From NCBI RefSeq assembly GCF_009932475.1, contig NZ_BJOV01000005.1, positions 1,302,001 through 1,366,000 of the forward strand: a stretch of 64,000 bases of DNA. The letters are read 5' to 3'. Shown in pieces: positions 47,164 to 55,806 of the stretch. The notes under the pieces are model-generated. The model made no database searches, was not told the origin of the DNA, and saw only the letters and a program-made list of their open reading frames with translations. This DNA comes from Gordonia spumicola (GTDB taxonomy: Bacteria; Actinomycetota; Actinomycetes; Mycobacteriales; Mycobacteriaceae). Position 1 is the stretch's first letter; each line of letters opens with the position of its first letter. The translations under genes were made by a program, and so were the position numbers.

Positions 47164-49536
47164 TCAACGACCGAAACCGGCGTCCCGGAGCGCTTGCGCC
47201 ATCGAACCGCTCGCGCTGCCGCCGTCACGGTCGCTCCGGCTCTGACCGCGGTTCTGGCCGCCTGCCCGGTTCTGGCCGCCGCCTCGGTTCTGTCCCCCAC
47301 GCGGTCTGCCCGACCGAGGCCCGCGACCCTCCGACTTCACGCCCTTGTCACCCGGTTCGTCGTCGAGCCGCAGCGACAGGCCGATGCGCTGGCGGTCGAC
47401 GTCGACCTCCATCACCTTCACGCGGACCACCTGGCCCGACCGGACGACGTCGTGCGGGTCGGAGACGTATTTGTCCGACATCGCCGACACGTGCACGAGG
47501 CCGTCCTGATGGACGCCGATGTCGATGAACGCACCGAATGCGGCGACATTGGTCACGACGCCCTCGAGGACCATGCCGGGCTTGAGGTCGGACACCTTCT
47601 CGACGCCGCTCGCGAAGGTCGCGGTCTCGAATGCGGGTCGCGGATCGCGTCCGGGCTTCTCCAACTCGGCGATGATGTCGGTGACGGTCGGGACGCCGAA
47701 ACGCTCGTCGGCGAACGCCTCCGGCTTGAGCGCGCGCAGCGTGCGCGTGTCGCCGATGATCTCGCCGAGCGGCCGGGCCGCCCCGTCGAGGATCTTGCGG
47801 ACCACCGGGTACGACTCCGGGTGCACGCCGGACGCGTCGAGCGGGTCGACACCGCCTCGGATGCGGAGGAAGCCCGCGCACTGTTCGAACGCCTTCGGAC
47901 CCAGCCGCGGGACGTCCAGGAGCGCCTTGCGACTGGCGAACGCGCCCACCTCGTCGCGGTGCGCGACGATCGCGTTCGCCAGCCCCGGAGTCACGCCCGA
48001 CACCCGGGCGAGAAGCGGGGCCGACGCGGTGTTCAGGTCGACGCCGACCGCGTTCACCGCGTCCTCGACGACGGCGTCGAGGCTGCGGGCCAGGGTCGCC
48101 GGGGCGACGTCGTGCTGGTACTGGCCGACGCCGATCGACTTCGGGTCGATCTTGACGAGTTCGGCGAGCGGATCCTGCAGCCTGCGTGCGATCGAGACGG
48201 CTCCACGCAGCGACACGTCGAGCTGCGGCAGTTCCTGCGAGGCGTACTCCGACGCCGAGTACACCGATGCTCCCGCCTCGCTGACCACGGCCTTCGCCGG
48301 GGCCCGTCCGCCGCTCTTCGCGATCTCGGCGACGAGTTCGGCGGCCAGCGCGTCGGTCTCGCGGGACGCGGTTCCGTTTCCGATCGCGATCAGCTCGACG
48401 TCGTGACGCAGGACGAGCGCGGCGAGTTCGGCCTTCGCACGGTCCCACTGCTTCTGCGGCTGGTGCGGGAACACCGCGGTCGTGTCGACGACTTTGCCGG
48501 TCGCGTCGACGACGGCCACCTTCACACCGGTCCGGAAGCCGGGGTCGAGGCCGAGGGTCGCGCGCGTGCCTGCGGGCGCGGCGAGCAGCAGGTCCTTCAA
48601 GTTGGTCGCGAACACCGCGACCGCCTGCTCCTCCGCGCGCTGGCGGAGCCGCATGCGCGCCTCGATCGTCGCGGTGATCATCAGCTTGGTGCGCCACGCC
48701 CACCGGACGGTGCCCGCCAGCCAGGTGGACGCGCCGCCCGGGGTCGACGTGTCGACGCCGAGGGTCTGCGCGACGAGCGCCTGGTACGGCTCGTCCTCGC
48801 CGCCGTCGAAGGTCAGCGACAACGCTTCCTCCTTCTCGCCGCGCAGGACGGCGAGGACACGGTGGGACGGCATCGCGTCGAGGGACTCGGCGAAGTCGAA
48901 GTAGTCGCGGAACTTCTGGGCGGCCGCGGCGGCCTCGGCCCCCGTGCGCACCTCGGTCCGCAGACGGCCCTCCGCCCAGAAGCGGGTCCGGACCGCGCCG
49001 ACGAGTTCGGCGTCCTCGGAAGCCCGCTCGATCAGGATGTGACGCGCGCCGTCAAGAGCCGCCGCGGCGTCGGCGACGTCTCCGGTCACGTACTCGGCCG
49101 CCGCTTCGTCGGGGATCAGCGTCGGGTCGGCGAGCAGCGCGTCGGCCAGCGGTTCGAGACCTGCTTCGCGGGCGATCTGCGCCTTGGTGCGACGCTTGGG
49201 CTTGTACGGCAGGTAGATGTCCTCGACGCGCGCCTTGGTGTCGGCGCTCAGCAGGGCGGCACGGAGCTCGTCGGTCAGCTTGCCCTGCTCCTCGATGGAC
49301 GCGATGACCGCCGCCCGACGCTCGTCGAGTTCACGCAGGTAGCGGAGGCGTTCGTCGAGCAGTCGGAGCTGGGCGTCGTCGAGGCTGCCGGTCGCCTCCT
49401 TGCGGTAGCGGGCGATGAACGGGACCGTCGACCCGCCGTCGAGCAGGGCGACGGCCGCGGCCACCCGGCCCTCGGCGACCCCGAGCTCTCGGGCGATTCG
49501 GGTGTTCACGGACTCGACGCGCACAGTGTTGCTCAC
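47164..49536 (-). CDS. tex: Tex family RNA-binding transcription accessory protein
   Basis: The 790-residue protein has the Tex layout: an N-terminal helical region (IARELGVAEGRVAAAVALLDGGSTVPFIARYRKEATG-type start), a YqgF/RuvC-like domain (LGLDPGFRTGVKVAVVD), helix-hairpin-helix motifs (NTASAPLLARVSGVTPGLA) and a C-terminal S1 domain (GMVLEGVVTNVAAFGAFIDIGVHQDGLVHVS split across about residues 635-710). Tex affects transcription and stress tolerance. The C-terminal tail is Gly/Arg/Gln-rich with repeated QNRGG-type units. Confidence 0.95.
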   Translation of the reverse strand: MSNTVRVESVNTRIARELGVAEGRVAAAVALLDGGSTVPFIARYRKEATGSLDDAQLRLLDERLRYLRELDERRAAVIASIEEQGKLTDELRAALLSADTKARVEDIYLPYKPKRRTKAQIAREAGLEPLADALLADPTLIPDEAAAEYVTGDVADAAAALDGARHILIERASEDAELVGAVRTRFWAEGRLRTEVRTGAEAAAAAQKFRDYFDFAESLDAMPSHRVLAVLRGEKEEALSLTFDGGEDEPYQALVAQTLGVDTSTPGGASTWLAGTVRWAWRTKLMITATIEARMRLRQRAEEQAVAVFATNLKDLLLAAPAGTRATLGLDPGFRTGVKVAVVDATGKVVDTTAVFPHQPQKQWDRAKAELAALVLRHDVELIAIGNGTASRETDALAAELVAEIAKSGGRAPAKAVVSEAGASVYSASEYASQELPQLDVSLRGAVSIARRLQDPLAELVKIDPKSIGVGQYQHDVAPATLARSLDAVVEDAVNAVGVDLNTASAPLLARVSGVTPGLANAIVAHRDEVGAFASRKALLDVPRLGPKAFEQCAGFLRIRGGVDPLDASGVHPESYPVVRKILDGAARPLGEIIGDTRTLRALKPEAFADERFGVPTVTDIIAELEKPGRDPRPAFETATFASGVEKVSDLKPGMVLEGVVTNVAAFGAFIDIGVHQDGLVHVSAMSDKYVSDPHDVVRSGQVVRVKVMEVDVDRQRIGLSLRLDDEPGDKGVKSEGRGPRSGRPRGGQNRGGGQNRAGGQNRGQSRSDRDGGSASGSMAQALRDAGFGR

Positions 49537-49618
49537 TCGGAGCAGGCTACCGAAACGCCTCGCCCCGACGTCGACGGGATGCTCGAGCGGGAATGACCGG
49601 CACTCCCGGCACGTCGTC

Positions 49619-49624
49619 TAGCCT
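49619..49624 (+). promoter_or_regulatory. -10 element TAGCCT of a leaderless start
   Basis: TAGCCT lies seven bases before the ATG at 49632, with no ribosome site. Confidence 0.55.
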
Positions 49625-49631
49625 GTGCTTC

Positions 49632-50816
49632 ATGTCGGAACTCCCCCTCGATGGCGTGACGGTGGTGTCGTTGGAGCAGGCCGTCGCCGCTCCCCTCGCG
49701 ACCCGCCACCTCGCCGATCTCGGAGCCAGGGTCATCAAACTCGAGCGCATCGGCGAAGGCGACTTCGCCCGCAACTACGACACCGCCGTCGACGGCATGG
49801 CGAGTCATTTCGTCTGGCTCAATCGCGGCAAGGAGTCGATCGCCCTCGACCTCAAGTCCGTCGACGGCGTCGCGATCGCGCGTGAGCTGATCGCCCGCGC
49901 CGACGTCTTCGTGCAGAACTCGGCTCCGGGGGCGGCGGCACGGCTCGGGCTCGACCCGGCTCGGCTGGCGCAGGACCACCCCGCGCTCGTCGCCGCGAGC
50001 ATCACCGGTTACGGCGACGCAGGCCCGCTCCGCGACCGCAAGGCCTACGACCTCCTGATTCAGGCGGAGACCGGCCTGGTGTCGTTGACCGGGAGTCCGG
50101 ACGAGCCGGCCAAGACCGGGGTCCCGGTGTCGGACATCGCCGCGGGCATGTACCTCGCGCAGTCGATCCTGGCGGCGTTGCTGCGGCGCGGAAGAACCGG
50201 TCGCGGCGGGATCGTGGACGTGTCGATGTTCGACGCGACGGCCGAATGGATCGGGCACCCGATGTACGTCCAGATGCACACCGGTCGGCAGACTCCGCGC
50301 CACGGACTCGGCCACGCCGCGATCGTCCCGTACGACTCGTTCCCAACCGTCGACGGCAGGCTCCTGATCGGCGTCCAGAACGACCGCGGCTGGCGCACCC
50401 TGATGGCCGACGTCTTCGGTCGACCCGACGTCGCCGACGACCCCCGGTTCGTCACCAACACCGACCGCGTCGCGCATCGACCGGAATGCGACGCCGCGGT
50501 GGCCGCGGAGACGGCCCGGTTCAGCGCCGCCGAGCTCGCATCCCGGCTCGACGCCGCCGGGGTGCCGTCGGCCGTCCTCAACGATGTGGCCGGTCTCGTC
50601 GACCATCCTCAACTGGCCGAGCGCGACCGCTGGCGTACCGTCGGGACGCCGGTCGGGCCGGTGCGGGCCCTGCTGCCGCCGATGGGTCTGCGCGGCGTCG
50701 AACTGGCAATGGGCGACGTGCCCGCCCTCGGCGAGCACAGTAGGGCCCTGCTGACCGAGCTCGGCTACCCGGCGACGACGTCCGAGGAGTTGATCGCCGC
50801 CGGCGTCGTCGGCTGA
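49632..50816 (+). CDS. CaiB/BaiF (family III) CoA transferase
   Basis: The 394-residue protein has LDGVTVVSLEQAVAAPLATRHLADLGARVIKLE, the start of family III CoA transferases split over residues 6-38, and KAYDLLIQAETG with the catalytic Asp at residue 140. A late GGIVDVSMFDA and GRLLIGVQNDRGW also fit. The acyl substrate is unknown. Its last 52 bases overlap the convergent MFS gene. Confidence 0.92.
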   Translation: MSELPLDGVTVVSLEQAVAAPLATRHLADLGARVIKLERIGEGDFARNYDTAVDGMASHFVWLNRGKESIALDLKSVDGVAIARELIARADVFVQNSAPGAAARLGLDPARLAQDHPALVAASITGYGDAGPLRDRKAYDLLIQAETGLVSLTGSPDEPAKTGVPVSDIAAGMYLAQSILAALLRRGRTGRGGIVDVSMFDATAEWIGHPMYVQMHTGRQTPRHGLGHAAIVPYDSFPTVDGRLLIGVQNDRGWRTLMADVFGRPDVADDPRFVTNTDRVAHRPECDAAVAAETARFSAAELASRLDAAGVPSAVLNDVAGLVDHPQLAERDRWRTVGTPVGPVRALLPPMGLRGVELAMGDVPALGEHSRALLTELGYPATTSEELIAAGVVG

Positions 50817-52039
50817 TCGAGAGCGGGCCTGACGACTCGTGTCACCACCACGACCACCAGGACGATCAGCAGCGCCTGAATCACCGCGCCGCCGACGAGC
50901 GGCGCTCGCGGGCCGAGCCACTCGGCGAGCAGGCCGAGCAGCGGGGACCCGATCGGGGTGCCGCCCATCAGGACGGTCATGTAGAGCGCCATCACGCGAC
51001 CGCGGACCTGCGGGTCGACGCTGGTCTGCACGTACATGTTCGTCGAGGTCAAGGTGACCAGCGCCGACAGCCCGACGAACGGAAGCGCCACCGCGTAGAG
51101 GTGATACGTCGGGGCCAGGCCGGACACGCCGATGAGCAGCGCGAAGACCAGGGACGAGCAGACGACGAACCGCAGGCTCGGCGCCGCCTTGCGGCGCGCG
51201 GCCAGGAGCGCGCCGAACAGCGAGCCGATCCCCATCACCGAGCCCAGCACGCCGTAGGTCTGGGCGCCGAGTCCGAATTCGTTGCGAGCCATCAGCGCAT
51301 TCGTCATCTGGAAGTTCATGCCGAACGTGCCGACCGCGAACCCGACGCCCAATGCGATCAGCAGGTCGGCCCGGCGTGCGACGTACCGGAAACCCTCGCG
51401 AACCTGTCCCTTCGCGCGGGGAAGCGGCTCACTGCGGACGAGCTTGCTCTCGTCGAGCATCGCCAACGCCACCAGGAACGCCAGGTAGCTGACACCGTTG
51501 GTGAGGATCGCCCATCCGCTGCCGAAGGCCGCGATGATCAGGCCCGCGACACCGGGGCCGATGAGGCGGGCGGCGTTGAACGCCGAACTGTTCAGTCCGA
51601 TCGCGTTGGTCAGACGGTCCGCCCCGACCATCTCTGACACGAACGCCTGTCGGGCGGGCACGTCGAGCGCCGATCCGATGCCGAACACGAACGCCAACGC
51701 GTAGACGTGGAGCGTGGTCGCGTCACCGACGACGGCGAGGACGCCGAGGATCAGCGCCGACACGGCCATCCACGACTGCGTCGCCATCAGGAGGCGACGC
51801 TTGTCGAAGCGGTCGGCCAACAGCCCGCCGACGGGTGAGAGCAGGAGCGCGGGCAGGAACTGCAGGGCGGTCGTGATGCCTACGGCGACGGCCGATCCAC
51901 CGGACAGCTGCAGGACCAGCCAGTCCTGGGCGACGCGCTGCACCCAGGTGCCGATGTTCGACACGAAGGCCCCGGTCACGTATGTCCGGAAGTTGGGTAC
52001 GGCGAGGGAGGCGAACGTCGTCGATCTCCCGCGTCTCAC
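50765..52039 (-). CDS. MFS transporter (enterobactin/drug exporter-like)
   Basis: The protein of about 424 residues starts FASLAVPNFRTYVTGAFVSNIGTWVQRVAQDWLVL, typical of EntS-like MFS exporters, and has a loop GGLLADRFDKRRLLM. Twelve membrane segments are visible. The GTG at 52039 is chosen because AAGGAG lies ten bases upstream; other GTG codons lie close by. It is downstream of the DUF222/HNH gene on the same strand with a 74-base gap. Confidence 0.9.
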   Translation of the reverse strand: MRRGRSTTFASLAVPNFRTYVTGAFVSNIGTWVQRVAQDWLVLQLSGGSAVAVGITTALQFLPALLLSPVGGLLADRFDKRRLLMATQSWMAVSALILGVLAVVGDATTLHVYALAFVFGIGSALDVPARQAFVSEMVGADRLTNAIGLNSSAFNAARLIGPGVAGLIIAAFGSGWAILTNGVSYLAFLVALAMLDESKLVRSEPLPRAKGQVREGFRYVARRADLLIALGVGFAVGTFGMNFQMTNALMARNEFGLGAQTYGVLGSVMGIGSLFGALLAARRKAAPSLRFVVCSSLVFALLIGVSGLAPTYHLYAVALPFVGLSALVTLTSTNMYVQTSVDPQVRGRVMALYMTVLMGGTPIGSPLLGLLAEWLGPRAPLVGGAVIQALLIVLVVVVVTRVVRPALDQPTTPAAINSSDVVAG

Positions 52040-52113
52040 TCGCTGCACACTCCTTGTCGTCTGATCAGCGGAACACAGCCAGCCATCGGAGTATTCCCGG
52101 ACGGTGCCCCCTC

Positions 52114-53424
52114 TCACGCCGCCGCGTCGGCGTGAGAGGTCAACGTCCTACGGGCGTGCGACCGGATCGGCTGCGAACTTCCCGGTTCGATGAACCACGG
52201 GTGACCGTCGTCCCCGAGGACCACCTGCCACCCGCTGTTGTGCAGCAACGTGTGATGCATCCGGCACAACAGCACCCCGTTCCTGACCGACGTGTCGCCG
52301 CCCTCTGCCCAGGGGACGATGTGGTGCGCGTCGGTCCACGAGACCGGCCGGCCGCACCCCGGGAAGGCACACCCGCAGTCCCTGGCAGCCAGGGCCTTCC
52401 GTATCCCCGGAGTCATCAACCTGTGCTCCCGACCCACATCCAGCGGGACACCCTCACCGTCCACCACGACCGCAGAGACCGCTGACGAGCACAACGCGAG
52501 CCCGACCGTCGCCGACCCAACAGGACCGGTGAACCCGAGCCGAGCGACCCCGTCACCTGGAGTTCCGGTGGTGGGCACTATGAGCGATACGTGCGGCAGG
52601 ATGCCGCCGCTCGTCGGGCGTTCCGATCCCGCGAGGTAGGTCCGGACGATCTGTCCGAGCGCGTCGGCTCGCCGCTGGGCGGTGGACCGCGGGTCCCGTG
52701 ACCCGTCGGGTTGCGGCACCGGCCGCATCAGCGGGTCGAGCGCCGCGGAGAGTTCTTCCCCGGTCAGCGCATCGAGGCTGATCGAGGAGACTGTGCGGCC
52801 CTCGTCGTCGGAGGTCAGGGTCATCTCGTTCAACTCCGAGTTCTCCGACGCCGCAATAGCATCCGGATCGTCCGATTGAGCCGCAAGACGAATCCCCTCG
52901 GCCTTCGCGGCCGCCTTCACCTCACCCGGCGTGGAGTTGAGCAGCAGCTTGCGCGCCAGAGTCTGCTTCTCCGCGTTGTCGAGCGGGACACGCTTGTCGA
53001 CAGCTGCGACACCCCGCCCGACCTCGTCGGCCATCTCCGGCGACAGGTAGCCGTCCCGCATCCCTCGGGCCACCGAGTCGAGCCTCTCGGCGTGGCGGCC
53101 ATTGCGAACAGTACGGTGCGCGACGGCCGGGGCGACGCCGATCTCCACCAACAACGACGGCATCGACAATCGTTTGCGGACCGGGATCCCGACCCGATCG
53201 GCGGCCCTGACCAACAACGCCTGAGCGCCGGCCAGGACGTTCTGGGCCCGAGCGACCTCGACTATCGCCGACAGGATCTCGGCGTCGTCGACCCCTACCC
53301 GTGAGGCCCGATCGAGAAGGCACGCCAGGCGAGGTGAGTCTCCGGACTCGGCCTCGGCGGCGGTGGCTGGTGCGAGTTCATCGACCACGTGGTCAGTGAA
53401 CTCGCGGACAGTGGTTGCAAACAT
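52114..53424 (-). CDS. DUF222/HNH endonuclease-like protein (13E12 family)
   Basis: The 436-residue protein has an N-terminal DUF222 region and a C-terminal HNH motif (FPGCGRPVSWTDAHHIVPWAEGG ... NGVLLCRMHH) with Cys pairs that hold a zinc. These proteins are repeated many times in Gordonia, Mycobacterium and relatives and are often linked to DNA damage responses or mobile introns; nuclease activity is presumed. The ATG at 53424 has a GGGGG-type ribosome site. Confidence 0.93.
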   Translation of the reverse strand: MFATTVREFTDHVVDELAPATAAEAESGDSPRLACLLDRASRVGVDDAEILSAIVEVARAQNVLAGAQALLVRAADRVGIPVRKRLSMPSLLVEIGVAPAVAHRTVRNGRHAERLDSVARGMRDGYLSPEMADEVGRGVAAVDKRVPLDNAEKQTLARKLLLNSTPGEVKAAAKAEGIRLAAQSDDPDAIAASENSELNEMTLTSDDEGRTVSSISLDALTGEELSAALDPLMRPVPQPDGSRDPRSTAQRRADALGQIVRTYLAGSERPTSGGILPHVSLIVPTTGTPGDGVARLGFTGPVGSATVGLALCSSAVSAVVVDGEGVPLDVGREHRLMTPGIRKALAARDCGCAFPGCGRPVSWTDAHHIVPWAEGGDTSVRNGVLLCRMHHTLLHNSGWQVVLGDDGHPWFIEPGSSQPIRSHARRTLTSHADAAA

Positions 53425-53905
53425 GGTTTCCCCCTCCATGAGCTGCGGATAGAGCAGTAGAGCACGACCCATCGACCCGCGGCTCCGCGGTGTCGGTGGG
53501 CGACGGTACGGTCACACCAAGTGCCGGAATTGCCTGGTGCCGGGTGCCGCCCCGGCTGCGCTGCAGTCCACCGCCTGCCTGGTACCCCCTGTGGGGTCCG
53601 GTGGTTCGGTTCGCCCAGACTGGGCGCTATCGAATTGTCAAAGGACGTGCAGCTCCTCGCGCTACCGAGGAACTACGTTCATGATATGGATCACCTCTGA
53701 CAAAAACGTATGTTCGATGTGTAGTCCGAACGGATGAATCGTTCCGGGGGGTAAGTCTCTGCAGGCACGCTGCGCGCGCCTGCCTCTCGACTGCACCCGG
53801 GAAGCCGGGGAGACCCGTGCGGAACTGTCACCAGCCGCTTTGGGTAGTCGCCACCTGTCTGTTCGTCGCGCGCAGTCGAGACGCGGACGTGTCCGACCCG
53901 CCGGA
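53425..53905. other. Gene-free stretch upstream of the DUF222/HNH gene
   Basis: No convincing gene is seen in these 480 bases. On the minus strand at 53717-53702 is TCGAACATACGTTTTT, a perfect left half of the actinobacterial LexA box TCGAAC-N4-GTTCGA with a degenerate right half. A small ACCCC/GGGGT hairpin lies at 53584-53597. The A+T content rises around 53680-53740. The region leads into the hsdM scrap and IS remnants. Confidence 0.5.
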
Positions 53906-53911
53906 TAGTGT
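53906..53911 (+). promoter_or_regulatory. -10 element TAGTGT before the hsdM remnant
   Basis: TAGTGT lies seven bases before the GTG of the remnant, so even the original leaderless promoter of the lost gene seems to be kept. Confidence 0.4.
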
Positions 53912-53918
53912 CTGTCTG

Positions 53919-53957
53919 GTGATCACGGGTGAGTTGAAGTCGAAGATCGACGGGTAA
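53919..53957 (+). pseudogene. 5' scrap of hsdM (type I restriction-modification methyltransferase)
   Basis: A GTG frame encodes VITGELKSKID and stops one codon later. This is the highly conserved start of actinobacterial type I HsdM proteins, which continue with RIWDAFWSGG. The match stops abruptly after eleven codons, where the IS1380-type remnant begins on the other strand. It indicates that a restriction-modification locus once lay here and was destroyed by insertion and deletion. No hsdS or hsdR remains in the window. Confidence 0.6.
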
Positions 53958-54015
53958 GTCCCAGGGAGTGGCGGGGTTCGGGACGCCCGATCGACGAGGT
54001 GACCGATCGCTTCGT

Positions 54016-54261
54016 TCACCCGAAGCCGACTGAGTAGGAGAGGCGTCGGCGGGTGAGGAAGTCGACGAAGGCGTGGATGCCGCCGGCGGAGTCGGTGCGG
54101 ATCAAGATCGACTTGCCCGGCCGTGACCCGATGTCGGGGATCTGGTCGAGGATCAGCGTGGTGAGGGTGATGCGGTCGGCGGCGGTGTTGGCGCCGGCGT
54201 TGCCGGGCCGCAGGATCGCCGCGAAGGCCTCCCCGGTGCCGTCTGTGCTGACTGTGAGGAT
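54016..54261 (-). pseudogene. IS1380-family transposase remnant, middle part
   Basis: Read on the minus strand, ILTVSTDGTGEAFAAILRP then GNAGANTAADRITL, followed by KSILIRTDSAGGIHAFVDF and YSVGF, is the central region of IS1380-type transposases. It joins the normal N-terminal phrase LTVSTDGTG directly to the central EAFAAILRP, so an internal deletion had already occurred. Translation stops at 54016 by a frameshift; an alternative frame continues VNEAIGHLVDR for a short way. The first ten codons lie on the other side of the IS110 element. Confidence 0.8.
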
Positions 54262-54542
54262 GGATCTACCACCACAACGAAATGCCTGCAGGATCGGTGT
54301 CGCGGTGGTGGGCTGTAGCTGACGATCCTCGGATGTGACCCTTGCTCTGACTGGCTCCGTGCCTTCGACGGGACTTGTCCATTCGGGGATTGTCGGCACC
54401 GGCCCGGTCGGAGCGACTGGCCTGATCAGGAGCTTGACCGACCGCCGTGTAGCAGCACCGCGATCGTGTCCCATCACAGTCCCGCCGTGACTCCTCCCGG
54501 ACCGGAACCACCTGTTGGTCCCACCGGATATGGAGGAACGCA
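54262..54542 (+). ncRNA. Candidate bridge RNA region in the IS110 left end
   Basis: IS110 elements of the IS621 type are known to encode, in the non-coding end upstream of the recombinase, a structured bridge RNA that pairs with target and donor DNA. This end is long enough (281 bp) and has RNA-like pairing: AGGATCG (54290-54296) with CGATCCT (54323-54329), and a CCTGATCAGG palindrome at 54421-54430. GATCCTC at 54324-54330 is also the reverse complement of the rejoined target junction GAGG-AT-C, though with the stem just named this may be chance. The exact RNA ends are not known. Confidence 0.5.
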
Positions 54543-55592
54543 ATGACCAGTCTGACGGAAATCGTGGACGTCGTCATCGGAGTCGACACACACGTCGACA
54601 CCCACACCGCCGCCGCGGTGCACGCACGCACCGGAGCGGTGCTCGATCAGCTCACCGTCGCCACCACCGTCGACGGCTACCAACAACTGCTCGACTTCGC
54701 CGACGGGCGCTGGCAGCTGCGGGCCTGGGCGATCGAAGGCACCGGCGGCCACGGCGCCGGACTAACCCGGACGCTGGTCGCTCGTGAGGAACTGGTGATC
54801 GAACTCGACCGCCCCGAACGAGCGCACCGACGGCACGGGGCGAAGTCCGACCCGTTGGACGCGATCCGCGCCGCCCGCGAGGCCCTGTCCCGACCCGAGT
54901 TGGGAACCCCTCGTGCGGCCGGTGACCGGCAGGCGTTGTCGGTGCTGCTCGCGGCCCGCCGCTCGGCAGTCGACGGCTACACCGTGGCAATGCGGCAACT
55001 GTTCAGCCTGGTCATCGCCGCCCCCGAACCACTCCGCGACGCCCTGCGCGGACACCCACTACCGGAGATGGTGACGATCGCCGCCAAGCTCCGCACCCGA
55101 TCCAGCTGGGACACCGAAACCACCACCACCGCAACAGTGCTCAAGACATTGGCTCGTCGAGTGCAGGGTCTGCGGAAGGAAGCCGACGAGCACGAAAAGC
55201 AGATCCTGAGCATCGTCAAATCCTGGCGGCCGGATCTCCTCACGCAACTCGGCGTCGGTCCGATCGTCGCCGCCACCGTGCTCTGCGCGTGGTCGCACCC
55301 CGGCCGAGTCCGATCCGAAGCCGCGTTCGCGATGCTCGCCGGCGTCGCGCCGATCCCCGCCAACAGTGGGCAGGTCACCACCCGCTACCGGCTCAACAGG
55401 CACGGCGACAGACAGCTCAACCGCGCCCTGCACACCGTCGTCCTGTCCCGACAACGCTACGACCAGAGCACCCGCGACTACACCGCCCGCCGCACCGCCC
55501 AAGGAAAGACACCACGCGAGATCAAACGCTGCCTCAAGCGCTACATCGCCCGCGACCTCTACCGCCTACTCGAGCACCCCACGATTGCTTGA
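54543..55592 (+). CDS. IS110-family DEDD recombinase (transposase)
   Basis: The 349-residue protein has the N-terminal RuvC-like domain with acidic residues D15 (IGVDTHVDTH), E65 (AIEGTGGHG), D103 and D106 (GAKSDPLDAIRAA), a coiled middle, and a C-terminal Tnp domain with the nucleophile serine near residue 275 (IPANSGQVTTRYRLNRHGDRQ split there). A GGAGG ribosome site lies six bases before the ATG. All key residues are present, so it looks active. Confidence 0.95.
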   Translation: MTSLTEIVDVVIGVDTHVDTHTAAAVHARTGAVLDQLTVATTVDGYQQLLDFADGRWQLRAWAIEGTGGHGAGLTRTLVAREELVIELDRPERAHRRHGAKSDPLDAIRAAREALSRPELGTPRAAGDRQALSVLLAARRSAVDGYTVAMRQLFSLVIAAPEPLRDALRGHPLPEMVTIAAKLRTRSSWDTETTTTATVLKTLARRVQGLRKEADEHEKQILSIVKSWRPDLLTQLGVGPIVAATVLCAWSHPGRVRSEAAFAMLAGVAPIPANSGQVTTRYRLNRHGDRQLNRALHTVVLSRQRYDQSTRDYTARRTAQGKTPREIKRCLKRYIARDLYRLLEHPTIA

Positions 55593-55642
55593 CATCCATA
55601 GGAGCGTCCGATCATGTCCGGCGGCACCGTCTGCGGCCAGGA

Positions 55643-55674
55643 ATCTGCGGATAGAACACGATAGAGTTCTTCAC
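55643..55674 (-). pseudogene. IS1380-family transposase remnant, first ten codons
   Basis: On the minus strand a GTG followed by KNSIVFYPQ and the first two bases of an Ile codon runs into the IS110 right end. Together with the remnant at 54016-54261 it makes one frame split by IS110. A purine-rich GGGGAGGAG lies upstream as a ribosome site. The sequence beyond (55675-55800) is unusually A+T-rich and is probably the end of the IS1380 element or other acquired DNA. Confidence 0.7.
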
Positions 55675-55794
55675 CAGAAGGTGCTCCTCCCCCCTGCTCG
55701 CGATTATCGTTCGCAATAACAATCATTGCAGGTCAGAGCATATTTATTCATGAAATCAGCACGTCAGACGCATTCAGCGATGAAAGCCCGAGGC

Positions 55795-55800
55795 TAGGGT
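55795..55800 (+). promoter_or_regulatory. -10 element TAGGGT of a leaderless start
   Basis: TAGGGT ends six bases before the ATG at 55807. A GTG three bases upstream is an alternative start. Confidence 0.45.
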
Positions 55801-55806
55801 GGAGTG

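Larger units (their letters stand above)
54260..55644 (+). mobile_element. IS110-family insertion sequence, apparently intact, inserted in the IS1380 remnant
   Basis: The ends are set by the interrupted IS1380 frame. Joining the left flank (ending GTGAGG) to the right flank (CTGCGGATAG) through a single AT restores, on the minus strand, VKNSIVFYPQ-ILTVSTDGTG in frame. So the element runs between AT copies at 54260-54261 and 55643-55644, about 1.38 kb, with no terminal inverted repeats, as usual for IS110. The left non-coding end is about 281 bp and the right end 51 bp. The single gene is the DEDD recombinase. Confidence 0.85.

Noticed and set aside
54324-54330. GATCCTC as a definite target guide of the bridge RNA
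   Set aside because: It is the reverse complement of the target junction, but it also forms a stem with AGGATCG at 54290, its orientation relative to known guide loops is unclear, and a 7-base match could be chance.
54262-54543. Minus-strand coding extension of the IS1380 remnant across the IS110 left end
   Set aside because: Beyond 54261 the translation loses all similarity to transposases, and the frame continues properly on the far side of IS110 at 55643.
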